Shown: one piece after another, positions 25,797 to 36,002 of the stretch
Layout of the letters: each line of letters starts with the position of its first letter
How positions within the stretch are numbered: position 1 is the stretch's first letter
Position numbers and translations under genes: made by a program
NCBI GenBank assembly: GCA_035578155.1
Contig: JAPWDM010000005.1
Location: forward strand, 39,952,108 to 40,016,107
Origin: Brachynemurus nebulosus
Taxonomy: Eukaryota; Arthropoda; Insecta; Neuroptera; Myrmeleontidae
Direction: 5' to 3'
Length of the DNA stretch: 64,000 nt
The notes under the pieces: model-generated
What the model was told of the DNA's origin: nothing
The model's database searches: none
The model's input: only the letters and a program-made list of their open reading frames with translations

Positions 25797-26311
25797 TGGT
25801 CAGGGCAGTAGCTCAGTAGGAAGTTCAGACAGTTCGAAGGACCACAGAAAATAGTATAAATAAAAGAAAACACTATAATTGTTTAAAATTATTTTAATGA
25901 TGAAAATGTTACACATTTATTTTAATTAGTAATGTTTTTTATTTGATTAATTATTGTTTTAATTTATTGTAGTTTGAATAATTTTTTAAATATATAAAAA
26001 TATTAAATATAAAAATATTTAAAATTTGATACACATAAATATTAATATAAAAAAAGAAGGAAAATTTTAGGAAACTTGTTAACAATCAGACAGTAAACAG
26101 ACACCCGTTCAGTTGGGTGGTTATTTCAGAACATCTCTCCGCAGACTGTGTCAGATTAGATTTTTTGTGTGTTGCTTTTTTGTGAAGCACACAACCAAGG
26201 TCCGTTTGATCGGTTTTTGTAGCGTAAGCAGTAATAAGTCATGCAAGGCATTACGTACGTATAAGACAACTAACAGTTTATATAAATTAATTCTTTGGTA
26301 AGAATTTACCA
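25797..26311 (-). repeat. 3' LTR of BEL/Pao element
   Basis: Identical to 32,577-33,091. On the sense strand it begins TGGTAAATTCTTACCA, itself a short inverted repeat, and ends CCCTGACCA. The 62-codon plus-strand frame inside is present in both LTRs and is antisense to the element, so I do not treat it as a gene. Confidence 0.95.
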
Positions 26312-26323
26312 TTTCTCCCCGCC
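26312..26323 (-). promoter_or_regulatory. polypurine tract of BEL element
   Basis: On the sense strand GGCGGGGAGAAA directly abuts the 3' LTR. This is the expected position and composition of the plus-strand priming site. Confidence 0.75.
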
Positions 26324-26384
26324 AGCGAAAAAGTCAAAAAATTATAAGAATCAGAGACAGAAATTTTCAGTATTCAGATATCAG

Positions 26385-29300
26385 TTAATTCACAGGCAGA
26401 GGACACAGTTTGTGAATTGCACGTTTATAAGTGCCAGATGAAGTTTTGACTAAAGCAGATCGCACTTTATTATCACGCCCAGGATAAACTTCTAAAATTC
26501 TCCCTAGTTGCCAAACCTGTGGAGGCAGATTGTCATCTTTGACAAGAACAAGAGTATTTGGCTTCAGATTTTCAGTTTCAGTTTGCCATTTATTTCTTTT
26601 TTGAAGTTCAGTTAGGTACATAGTTGACCATTGTTTCCAGAATTGTTGTACAATGTACGTCATATGTTGATACGTTTTTAAACGGTTTACAGAAAGATCA
26701 GTTAAGTCAGGTTCAGGAATACTAAACATAGCACGTCCGATCAGAAAGTGGGACGGAGTCAAGACCTGAAAATCATTCACGTCATCAGACATTCCACATA
26801 AAGGACGTGAATTCAGAATTGATTCAATCTGAATCAGACAAGTGGACAGTTCCTCGTATGTGAGGTGTGTATTTTTAACAGAACGATGCAAATAATACTT
26901 AATTTGCTTAATCAGACTTTCCCAACTTCCTCCCATGTGGGGTGAATTTGGAGTAATAAATTTCCAGTGTATTCCTCTTTGAGCCACAAAGTCATGAATA
27001 CCTTTCAGATTTTCAGAATTCTTAAAGAATGAGTACAACTCATGCAGTTGATTGTCAGCACCCCTATAATTTGAGGCATTATCAGAATAAATTGTGTGTG
27101 GTAGCCCACGCCGCCCTATGAATCTTTTTAAGGCAGCCAGATAAGATTCAGTTGACAGATCAGTGACAAGTTCAATGTGTACAGCACGAACTTTCATGCA
27201 CACAAACAGTGCAATATAAGTCTTCACTAATGGAGCTTTCCTCAAGCGTGAAGATTTAATAAATACAGGCCCGGCGTAATCTTGGCCAGTAACCTCAAAT
27301 GGATATCCAGGATTCAGTCTATCAGAGGGTAAATTTCCCATTATTTGTTCAGCGTTTCTCTTTTTGAAACGAATACAAGTGACACATTTATTTATTATCT
27401 TTTTTATTTGATTTTTGCCATTTATTGGCCAGAATAACAAACGAATGTTTGCCAGAACAGTTGCAGCACCTGCATGCAGAAGTTTTTTATGATAACTCTC
27501 GAAAATTAGAGTTGTTACATAATTTTCAGAAGGCAGTATCAACGGATGCTGTTGATCAAAAGGCCGTTTTGCATTTTCTAGACGACCTCCAACCCTCAAC
27601 AAACCTTGTTCATCAAGAAAAGGTGTTAGAGAACGTAATTTACTAGTTTTAAAGGAAGAGTGAGAATAAAACAGATTATTTCTCAGCAGTTGAATTTCTT
27701 CATGAAATTCAATGTTTTGGACAGTTTTTACAATGAACAACATTGCATTTTTAAGTTCAGTAACAGTCAGTGGGCCTAATTGCCGATTGTCTTTCAGACG
27801 AGCATTGTGGACAAATCTCAGAACATAAGCATACGTTCGTTGAAGCTTATGAAAGTTTGAAAAGTTTTTGAAACTTTCCATTAAGTCGTTTTTTACTATT
27901 AACGAACATTTTACAGTTTGCCGTCTTATTTCAGGCAGTTCAGATAAGTAATCAGTCTTATGAGGAATTTTAAAGTCTTCCTCATCAAATTCAGAGGACA
28001 GAAAATCAGGACCAGACCACCATGTGTGGATATTTTTTAGTTCAGCAGCATTAGTTCCGCGTGATATATAATCAGCTGGATTATTTTTAGAATTTACATG
28101 CAGCCATATAAAGTTTTTAGTCAATTCTTGAATTTGACTTACTCGATTGGCAACGAATACTTGCCACCTTGTAGGAGATTCTTTCATCCATGACAAGGCA
28201 ATTGTAGAGTCAGTAAACAGAAATACCCTTGAAACAGGTAAATTTACAGTATTGTGCACTCTATGCATTAATTTTGACAGAAGTAAACAGGCATTTAGTT
28301 CCAAACGAGGTATAGTTACAGTTTTTATTGGACAGATTTTTGATTTTGCAGTCAGTAATTTACAGGAAAAAGATTCGTTGTTGTATTTAACACGAATATA
28401 AATACAGCAGCCATATGCTTTGGAACTAGCATCAGAAAACCCAATCAGTTCAATGGATTTAAATTCAGTTGAGTTGAAACACCACCGAGGTATTTCAAAA
28501 ACACTGTTCAGTTTCAGATTCTCAATAAATGTAGACCATTTATCTTGAATCTTCAGAGGGACAATTTCATCCCAATCAGTGTCAGAAAGCCATATTTGTT
28601 GCATTATTAACTTTCCAGTAACAATTAATGGACTTATGAATCCTAAAGGGTCAAAAAATGATGCAATACATGCCAGAATTTTTCTTTTTGTGAAGTCAGA
28701 TTTTTCAGTAAAGTTTTCAGTTTTTAGAATTATTCTGAAAATATCAGTGTTAGGTTCCCAGAGTATACCTAAAGCTTTAATTAAAACATTTTCAGAACTT
28801 TTTGACAAAAGTTTATTTTCAGGAATAACGTTAGTCAGTTGTGGATTGTTGATTCCCCACTTATGAAGATACAGTTTGCCACTTTGCAACAGTGAAGTTA
28901 ATTCAGATATTAACTTTTTAACAGTTTCTAGGTCATTGTGACCGCTCAGAACGTCATCCACATAGAAACTATTAAGTACACATTCAGATCCCAAAGGATA
29001 TTTATTTTGCTCATCTTGAGCCAGTTTATTCAGAGCCCTTGTAGCTAAGTATGGAGCAGAACTTGTTCCATATGTGACAGTGTTCAGTTTAAGACAGTTC
29101 AGTTTTTCATCAGGATTATTACGCCAGAGTACTTTCTGGTACTCCTGATCAGTAGAATGAACTTTAATCATTCTATACATTTGCTTGATATCAGCAGTAA
29201 AGGCATATTTATACATTCTAAATCGTAAAATGATATCAAACAGTTCAGGTTGTACTGACGGACCAACCATCAGACAATCATTCAGAGACAGACCAGATGT

Positions 29301-31079
29301 TGATCTAGCAGAGCCATCAAACACCACACGCACCTTCGTGGTAGTGCTTGCCTCATTCACAACAGAAAAGTGTGGAAGCCAGAAATCTTCCCCAGTACTA
29401 AACTTAGCTTTTGTAAAATCAGATTCAGTATATTCTGCATGACCCAGTTCTAAATATTCATACATGAATTTTTTGTATTCAGAATACAATTTTTCATTTT
29501 TTATTAATTTCCGTTCCAGATTATAGAATCTACTGAGTGCAACAGAAAAGGATGCCCCTAAACCTTGAGTAGGTTCAATCTTAAAAGGCAATTTTACAGT
29601 CAACCGTCCATCTTCAGAACGAGTTGTATTTTTCAGAAAGTGTTCTTCAATCTGCTTTTCCTCAGCAGATGACACTTTTGTTGTTGGAATTGATTCCAAC
29701 TCCCAGAATTTTGGTATTAATAAATTTACATTGTTATCAATGTTTTCAGATTCAGTTTCAGACAAAAAAATGTTTCGTGTAACAGTATTGCATACCACAA
29801 CTGGCAATGCAGCAGTTGAATTACATGTAGGTGATTCGCCACCAAAAACATACCCAAAGTGAGTATTTTGTAGTGAAGGAAGACCTTTTCCTAACACTAT
29901 ATGACCAGTCAGTAGTATTTTCATAAATACATCAGTACCTAATAAAAGGTCAATTTCAGAGGGTTCAAAATATTTTGTATCAGCCAAATTACTTTGAATT
30001 CCAGCAGGCAGTTTTATTTTTGAACAGTCCACCAATTTTTGGGGTAATTTACAGGTTATTTTTGGTAATACAGCACAGGAAATATCTGAACAGAAATTGT
30101 TTACAGCAGACTTAATATGAACATTTGCAACTTCGTTCACATAAGTTAAACCGCTAGAAATACCTTGTACTTCTATACGTTGTTTATCCGTTTTACATTT
30201 TAAACGGTTACAGAGTGCCTTTGTCATAAAGTTTGATTCCGATGCACTATCCAGCAGACATCTTACAGAAATGAATTTGTTGTCAGAGTTTTTAACTAAA
30301 ACCGTAGCAGTAGGCAGAAGCATTTGTTTATTTTTATCACATTTTTCAGACAATACATAAGTAGATAATATCTTAGTTGCATTAGCATTCGAATTTTTAT
30401 TATTACACAGTAATACATTATGCATTCTATTGCAATTGGAACAGGCATTTGCATGACAGTTTTTTATTAAGTGCAATTTAAAACATTTAAAACAGAGCTT
30501 ATGCTTTTTCAGTAAATCATACTTTGATTGAATGTCCATTTTTAGAAATTTATCACACTCATTCAAAGCATGAAATTCAGTGTGACAACAAAAACATTTT
30601 CTTTCAGATTTTGATTCAGTTTTTCTAACATTTTCAGAAAAATAAGATACCTTTCTAGAAGGTTTTAATTCAGTTTTCCTAAAGGAATGAGGTTTTTCAG
30701 TACGTTCAGTTACATTTTCTAATGCATTAGCACGTTTTTCCAGAAAGTCCAACAGATTTTCTACAGTTGGCAGTTCAGTGGTCGTATTGTTTTCTAATTC
30801 ATACGCCCTAAGTGTGCCATAATCTAATTTCTCTTTCAATATATAGCACAATAACAGATTCCAGTCAGAAGGTTTTGCACCTAATGATTGCAGACAGTTA
30901 ATTTGCTGTTTAATATGAACAACAAATTCTCTCAGTGCTTGAGCAGTACCCTTACTTAAAGATCTATATTCCAAAATAGATTTAATATGTGAATTAATAA
31001 TAGTCAGTTTTTTATCATATCTGTCAGTCAGTGTTTTAAATGCAATGGCATAATTTTCGTCAGTTGTAGCCACTGTCAT
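26385..31079 (-). CDS. BEL/Pao gag C-terminus-pol polyprotein
   Basis: The frame is 1,564 codons. It starts inside the gag domain (DUF1759-like, about 1-95), so the ATG is probably not a native start. Cysteine-rich knuckle-like segments lie at about 162-175 and 196-225. A protease of the A17 type has LLDSAS with the likely catalytic Asp at 277. The reverse transcriptase has Asp630 (FTADIKQMY) and YVDD at 706-709. RNase H has FSDAS at 881-885 and FTDST at 955-959. The integrase has an HHCC zinc site (His1197, His1202, Cys1232, Cys1235) and a D,D,E triad at Asp1267, Asp1333 and Glu1387. It ends with a C-terminal DNA-binding tail. All catalytic residues I can identify are present. Product: the enzymes that copy element RNA into DNA and insert it. 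The break at its 5' end prevents ordinary translation from the gag start. Confidence 0.93.
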   Translation of the reverse strand: MTVATTDENYAIAFKTLTDRYDKKLTIINSHIKSILEYRSLSKGTAQALREFVVHIKQQINCLQSLGAKPSDWNLLLCYILKEKLDYGTLRAYELENNTTTELPTVENLLDFLEKRANALENVTERTEKPHSFRKTELKPSRKVSYFSENVRKTESKSERKCFCCHTEFHALNECDKFLKMDIQSKYDLLKKHKLCFKCFKLHLIKNCHANACSNCNRMHNVLLCNNKNSNANATKILSTYVLSEKCDKNKQMLLPTATVLVKNSDNKFISVRCLLDSASESNFMTKALCNRLKCKTDKQRIEVQGISSGLTYVNEVANVHIKSAVNNFCSDISCAVLPKITCKLPQKLVDCSKIKLPAGIQSNLADTKYFEPSEIDLLLGTDVFMKILLTGHIVLGKGLPSLQNTHFGYVFGGESPTCNSTAALPVVVCNTVTRNIFLSETESENIDNNVNLLIPKFWELESIPTTKVSSAEEKQIEEHFLKNTTRSEDGRLTVKLPFKIEPTQGLGASFSVALSRFYNLERKLIKNEKLYSEYKKFMYEYLELGHAEYTESDFTKAKFSTGEDFWLPHFSVVNEASTTTKVRVVFDGSARSTSGLSLNDCLMVGPSVQPELFDIILRFRMYKYAFTADIKQMYRMIKVHSTDQEYQKVLWRNNPDEKLNCLKLNTVTYGTSSAPYLATRALNKLAQDEQNKYPLGSECVLNSFYVDDVLSGHNDLETVKKLISELTSLLQSGKLYLHKWGINNPQLTNVIPENKLLSKSSENVLIKALGILWEPNTDIFRIILKTENFTEKSDFTKRKILACIASFFDPLGFISPLIVTGKLIMQQIWLSDTDWDEIVPLKIQDKWSTFIENLKLNSVFEIPRWCFNSTEFKSIELIGFSDASSKAYGCCIYIRVKYNNESFSCKLLTAKSKICPIKTVTIPRLELNACLLLSKLMHRVHNTVNLPVSRVFLFTDSTIALSWMKESPTRWQVFVANRVSQIQELTKNFIWLHVNSKNNPADYISRGTNAAELKNIHTWWSGPDFLSSEFDEEDFKIPHKTDYLSELPEIRRQTVKCSLIVKNDLMESFKNFSNFHKLQRTYAYVLRFVHNARLKDNRQLGPLTVTELKNAMLFIVKTVQNIEFHEEIQLLRNNLFYSHSSFKTSKLRSLTPFLDEQGLLRVGGRLENAKRPFDQQHPLILPSENYVTTLIFESYHKKLLHAGAATVLANIRLLFWPINGKNQIKKIINKCVTCIRFKKRNAEQIMGNLPSDRLNPGYPFEVTGQDYAGPVFIKSSRLRKAPLVKTYIALFVCMKVRAVHIELVTDLSTESYLAALKRFIGRRGLPHTIYSDNASNYRGADNQLHELYSFFKNSENLKGIHDFVAQRGIHWKFITPNSPHMGGSWESLIKQIKYYLHRSVKNTHLTYEELSTCLIQIESILNSRPLCGMSDDVNDFQVLTPSHFLIGRAMFSIPEPDLTDLSVNRLKTYQHMTYIVQQFWKQWSTMYLTELQKRNKWQTETENLKPNTLVLVKDDNLPPQVWQLGRILEVYPGRDNKVRSALVKTSSGTYKRAIHKLCPLPVN

Positions 31080-31608
31080 TTATCAGTTGTAAAGGTTCTT
31101 TACTCAGGCAAGATTTCAAATAAATCAGTTTTTGAACAGGAGTCAACTGTTTAGACTCATGAACAGCACTTCTAAACAGATCAAGAAATGATTGAAAATC
31201 TTGATAATTACCACTAAAGGTAGGCAGAGATACAGGAGGTAACCTAATATTTGTTACCGCAGTATTAATTTCAGTTTCAGAATGCTTATTTGCATTTTTA
31301 GGTTCAGATTGCGATTTCAGATCCAATTTAATTCTTTGAATGTTCGCAATAGTTGAGAAATACCTATCCTCAATATCAGTTCTATCAGATTCCTGACTCA
31401 CATCTATTAATTCAATTTTTTCTTGAATGTCTAAGTATTTATTATAAGTGTCATTCAGAACAGTTTCTCTTGCAGTAATTTCATAAGTATCAAGTTTTTC
31501 AGTCAGAGATTTCAGTACAGCATTTTCAATGCGAGTCAGAGAACGTTTCAGTATAGTACGTCTTTTCAGTAAAACGTCTATATTTTCAGAATCAGACATT
31601 TCAGTCAT
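31060..31608 (-). CDS. BEL/Pao gag N-terminal part, frame broken
   Basis: 182 codons from the first ATG after the leader. It has a charged coiled-coil-like N-terminus (about 1-105), then the start of the DUF1759-like gag domain (PTFSGNYQDFQSFLDLF, SPVQ-type helix at about 155-165). It ends at TGA in the middle of that domain. The domain continues in the downstream frame, which overlaps it by 20 bp and is offset by one base. Either a single-base insertion or deletion has split one original frame, or a ribosomal frameshift occurs here. Because a BEL gag domain is normally continuous, a mutation or a sequencing error is more likely. Confidence 0.85.
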   Translation of the reverse strand: MTEMSDSENIDVLLKRRTILKRSLTRIENAVLKSLTEKLDTYEITARETVLNDTYNKYLDIQEKIELIDVSQESDRTDIEDRYFSTIANIQRIKLDLKSQSEPKNANKHSETEINTAVTNIRLPPVSLPTFSGNYQDFQSFLDLFRSAVHESKQLTPVQKLIYLKSCLSKEPLQLINDSGYN

Positions 31609-32576
31609 TTTTCAGTGTGTTAACAAATTTCCTTTTACAATACAAGTAAATATTTAAAAATAAATGAATGAATAACCCAAATACTTTAAAGTGAACAAGA
31701 AAATAATTTAAATATTTTAAAGTGAATAAATAAATGATTTAAATATTTCAAAGTGAATAAGTAATTTATACATATATAAGTACATGTAAAAATATGCCAA
31801 TATATGCAAATAAGATTATAAAGAAATATAATTTAATTTTATATTTTATATTTTTCTTTTTTTTTTTTACGTTTTATTTTAATTATTTTTTGAATAATAA
31901 TTTAATATAATAAGAAATATAATGTTTATTTATCATTAGATATGAAATTAAAATGAAAAAATATGAAATATAACAGATAAAGTACAGAAAAGAGAAAATC
32001 TTATCTTTTTGACAGTTGTGACATTTAACAGCCACGTGTAGCAGAAAACAGAGTTTCAGTGATGTCACCACAACGCACTTTCATTGGTTGGTTGAGAATG
32101 ACACGTCATCGCACCAAGCTAAGTAGCTGTGACGAGCATAGCACACAGCCAGAGAACAGGAGACCAACATATCAGAGCAGGAATGAGCGGACACACCAAA
32201 GCAGGGAGCGAACGCACTTGTGTCGATCTTTGTCAGTTGCACCAATTTTAATATGATGCTTTCTTTCTTCAGCACACTGGTGTGTTGTACTTTCAGTTAA
32301 CAGCTTAAACACGCAGAAAGACCGTTAAGAAAACGCCCTTGTTTCAACAGTTTTTCAACAAAGAAATATGTATTTTTTACACAATTTTTCAGATAATGTT
32401 CAGAGTTTTTCAGTAGCAATTTTAGCTTTTAATTTACACAGTTTTTACAGCTTTTAACAGTTCACAGAATACAGTAAACCAGTTCAGAATCCACAGTTTT
32501 GCACTGATTCAGATCACTCGAACACCAAATTGTCCAGAAAATTCGATGATCGGGCTCGAAGTGGCCAAAAAATGTG
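31609..32576 (-). other. BEL 5' leader, including primer-binding region
   Basis: About 970 bp between the 5' LTR and the gag start, without a credible gene. A possible primer-binding site on the sense strand begins TGGCCACTTCGAGCCCGA about 10 bases after the LTR. I could not assign it to a tRNA. The 32,340-32,520 part is extremely CAG-rich on the plus strand (13 CAG against 1 CTG by hand count over 32,341-32,520). Confidence 0.6.
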
Positions 32577-33091
32577 TGGTCAGGGCAGTAGCTCAGTAGG
32601 AAGTTCAGACAGTTCGAAGGACCACAGAAAATAGTATAAATAAAAGAAAACACTATAATTGTTTAAAATTATTTTAATGATGAAAATGTTACACATTTAT
32701 TTTAATTAGTAATGTTTTTTATTTGATTAATTATTGTTTTAATTTATTGTAGTTTGAATAATTTTTTAAATATATAAAAATATTAAATATAAAAATATTT
32801 AAAATTTGATACACATAAATATTAATATAAAAAAAGAAGGAAAATTTTAGGAAACTTGTTAACAATCAGACAGTAAACAGACACCCGTTCAGTTGGGTGG
32901 TTATTTCAGAACATCTCTCCGCAGACTGTGTCAGATTAGATTTTTTGTGTGTTGCTTTTTTGTGAAGCACACAACCAAGGTCCGTTTGATCGGTTTTTGT
33001 AGCGTAAGCAGTAATAAGTCATGCAAGGCATTACGTACGTATAAGACAACTAACAGTTTATATAAATTAATTCTTTGGTAAGAATTTACCA
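32577..33091 (-). repeat. 5' LTR of BEL/Pao element
   Basis: Identical 515-bp copy of the other LTR. It is the expected site of the element's promoter and polyadenylation signals. The outer end is followed by the GGTCT target duplication. Confidence 0.95.
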
Positions 33092-33175
33092 GGTCTTGTG
33101 GTTATTACTTCCGATTCTTGTCTAGTAGATCGTGATACGTCTTAAACATTACGAATACCTTATTACCTTAAATTT
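33092..33175 (+). mobile_element. SINE fragment right of BEL insertion
   Basis: After GGTCT the SINE head resumes (TGTGGTTATTACTTCCGATT, then CTTGTCTAGTAGATCGTGA). It lacks the B-box part, then continues as ACATTACGAATACCTTATTA, which aligns with the SINE body at 20,945-20,970. Together with 25,782-25,796 it is one old SINE split by the retrotransposon. Confidence 0.65.
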
Positions 33176-33459
33176 TCACTTATATATAATAATAATTATT
33201 CAACATTAAACAACACAGAGAATAGCAATTAAATCGCATGGCTTAATCATCAAAAAGTTTAGATTAAAAACTGTTTATTTCAATATTAATAGTTTTACTT
33301 GATTTGAAACTTAAATAAATAACTAAGCAGGCTTCAACTTGCCAAATACATCTGTAGATTATAGAAGAATTGATAAATTCCGAATGTGGAACTTTATAAA
33401 AATTAAATTACAATTCAACTTTAAAAGTTTTTAATGTCTCACATTATATATTCAAAGCG

Positions 33460-33461
<2 letters not shown>

Positions 33462-33528
<67 letters not shown>
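33462..33528. repeat. (TA)n microsatellite
   Basis: About 67 bases of uninterrupted TA. Confidence 0.95.
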
Positions 33529-33531
<3 letters not shown>

Positions 33532-33701
33532 GTGTGGTGCAAACATTTTTAAACATCTTAACTTCGTTTTCTTGTGATTGAACATGTTATTTAAACATTA
33601 ATCATTAGTAGCAAATACATAGTTTCGAAACGTAATAAACATACATCAATAATTTTAAATCTTATAACATGTCAGTTACGTTACAAGTAAATGTGCAGGT
33701 A

Positions 33702-34166
33702 CACTACCGTTCATAAGTATGTGGACACAATAATTTTTTTATTGAGAACATTACCGAAATTGGGTTTCATTAATTAATTTTCTAGTATTGGTGGTGTTTT
33801 ATCAATGATTACATCTCGTTTTCGTATTCCCAGCACACAAGAACGGTTTTCTCTATATCTCAATTCTGTCTCGAGATAAAAAGTAGCTTTTTCGTCCCTT
33901 CTGTTAACGATATACAAAGTTTAAAATTAATCATTCGTTTTTTAATAGTCAACCGTTGTAATTTAATACATTTTTCCTCGGTAATGAAATATTTTCCTGA
34001 TATATAAAATTGCCTATAACCGTTCCTGCCTCGCAAGCTATGTCCGTGTAAAGTTTCAAGTTGATTGGTTAAGCTATTAAGGCGTGGAAGCAAGTCAAAC
34101 AAATAAACTCACTTTATAATATTAGTTAGGATTCATAAACCATTCCTATACTTTTGCACGATAGTG
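33702..34166. mobile_element. Tc1-like non-autonomous element
   Basis: TA flanks both sides (33,700-33,701 and 34,167-34,168). The left end is CACTACCGTTCATAAGTATG and the right end is the complement of CACTATCGTGCAAAAGTATA. Ends of the form CACT..(A)AAGTAT with TA targets are usual for Tc1-type elements. The 465-bp interior has no transposase; the 80-codon minus frame at 33,860-34,102 is not recognisable. Confidence 0.65.
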
Positions 34167-34168
34167 TA

Positions 34169-36000
34169 GATATCGATACTAAACTATGTGTTATACTCTC
34201 CCATTCTGTGCCAGTAACAGTTCAAAAGTTTTCAATATGAAGACAGCTGTCTGTGTGAAATATTACCATTTAAATATTACGTACGTGGAGTCTGCTACTG
34301 TGAAGACATACAGTGAAGTCATATCGTATGTTATTCATATAAATGTTTGCATGCATTATAGACGTCGTGTCGTAAGTGAGGAATCACAATTTAAACTCAG
34401 TGAACTTCGATTATTTCTAGAGTTATAGTTGTATATAATTTATATATAACTATTGAAAAGTTTTAATCGGCTATATAGTCATATTACTCTCAATTGCCAG
34501 TTTATAATTTTAATTTTCTATTAAAGTATGTATTTAAAACATATTGAGCTAGCTGAGTATCCTTATACATTACGATTGATATTCACAAGTATCCTTTGTT
34601 TTCCATTCTTAGGAGATGTTTAGCCCAAGGTAGGGAGCAACGTAGGGACTGCTGGACAATACTAAGCTTGAAAACCATCTAATCTAAAAACGCCAAGCCT
34701 AGATATATCGATCGCCATATCGTCAATTAACCTAATAATTTCCATCAATGAGCAAAAATATATCAAACTTAAACAGTATATTATATTGTATGAAACCACT
34801 ACATCTTTTCTACGAAAACATTATTCCGGAAAAAATTTTAATGACTGCCTCATCATTATATAATTTTGACAGCTTTCTCTTTCACAAAAATCTTTCAGCC
34901 GCTAAATAATTACATGTTCTTATCATTTTTCTTTATTCCTCTTTATAAATAAATTTTTAAACATTAACATAAATAATGATAATTTAAAATGTTGAAAGGA
35001 ATAATATAATGACAAGAAAAAAATTTTAATGACTTATGCTCTCTTTATATTTACTCCTGTCCTGTGTATATGTATGATAATGTGAGGAGCGTACACTGTA
35101 AGTATATACATAGCAAAAGAATAACAAAATTAACTTAAGTGGTTTTTGTTGGTTAGTACCTATATACCGCGGTGATGGTAGCTGGATGAATACTGTGAAG
35201 TGAAGGGTAGGTAATTAGGAAAGAAAGTTTTACAACAAAAACATCTTTTACTTTTACAAACAAAAGAAAGTCAAACAATACGAACTGTTTTTCTTTTTGA
35301 TGCTTTTTTTGTGCTTTTTCTACGACTAAAACAAAACACAAACATTATAAATTGCGCTCTTCATAAACAAATGAAATATTGATTTATAGTTAAGTGTTAT
35401 TGTTTCAAAAGTTGGATTAATTTGCGCTTGGTGCAGTGATTCTTACAAGATATAGCGACAATTTTTTTTTGTCTAGTTAGTGTGGGTAGCTTTATTGTAT
35501 TACTGGTTATTTGTTTAATATTATGAAACGTATGGAATAGTATACTTAATTAATTTACTTAATTTACTTAATTATTGTTTGTATTGTGGCATTGTTTGCC
35601 CATAATAGGTACATGGCACCATTGTATATATGCATGTAGGGACGTAATAGATACAATAAGGATTACAGATTATAGTGTATAGTAGATTCTCGCTAAATGA
35701 AACTATCAAGGGTATAGGCGCGGTGGGAATATACGTATTTTAAAAATTCATTTAGAAATTATCAAATAGAAAACTTGTTCAAAAGAATTTCATTTTTTAT
35801 AATTTTTCACTTTAAAAATGTCCTCTATTCAAAATATTATACATACTACTACAGGGTTGGGTTTCGACAATTATATATGTATCAATAGTTTATTAATTGT
35901 AGATATAAAGTCCGCTCACATTGTTGAAGTTTATATTTTAAAAATTTAAGTCCTAAAGCGCCCCAGTTAAAGAGAATGGCTTAGACAGAAAAATATAATA
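34169..36000. other. non-coding DNA, no gene seen
   Basis: Short frames at 34,186-34,428 and 35,153-35,341 have no recognisable domain. Nothing else is supported. Confidence 0.5.
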
Positions 36001-36002
36001 TA

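Larger units (their letters stand above)
25797..33091 (-). mobile_element. BEL/Pao LTR retrotransposon, recent insertion
   Basis: The 7,295-bp element lies on the minus strand. It has two 515-bp LTRs with TG...CA ends and no difference in my line-by-line comparison. It has a 5-bp target duplication (GGTCT), a purine tract next to the 3' LTR, and a gag-pol region of BEL/Pao order: gag, protease, RT, RNase H, integrase. No envelope-like frame follows pol. Identical LTRs imply very recent insertion. One frame break separates the first gag part from the rest. The strand opposite to coding is conspicuously CAG-rich throughout, unlike the flanks. Confidence 0.95.

Noticed and set aside
26113..26301. 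62-codon frame present in both LTRs
   Set aside because: It is identical in both LTRs only because the LTRs are identical; it is antisense to the element and not recognisable.
27425..29442. Four plus-strand frames of 73-95 codons across BEL pol
   Set aside because: They are antisense shadows of the pol reading frame, which has clear catalytic motifs.
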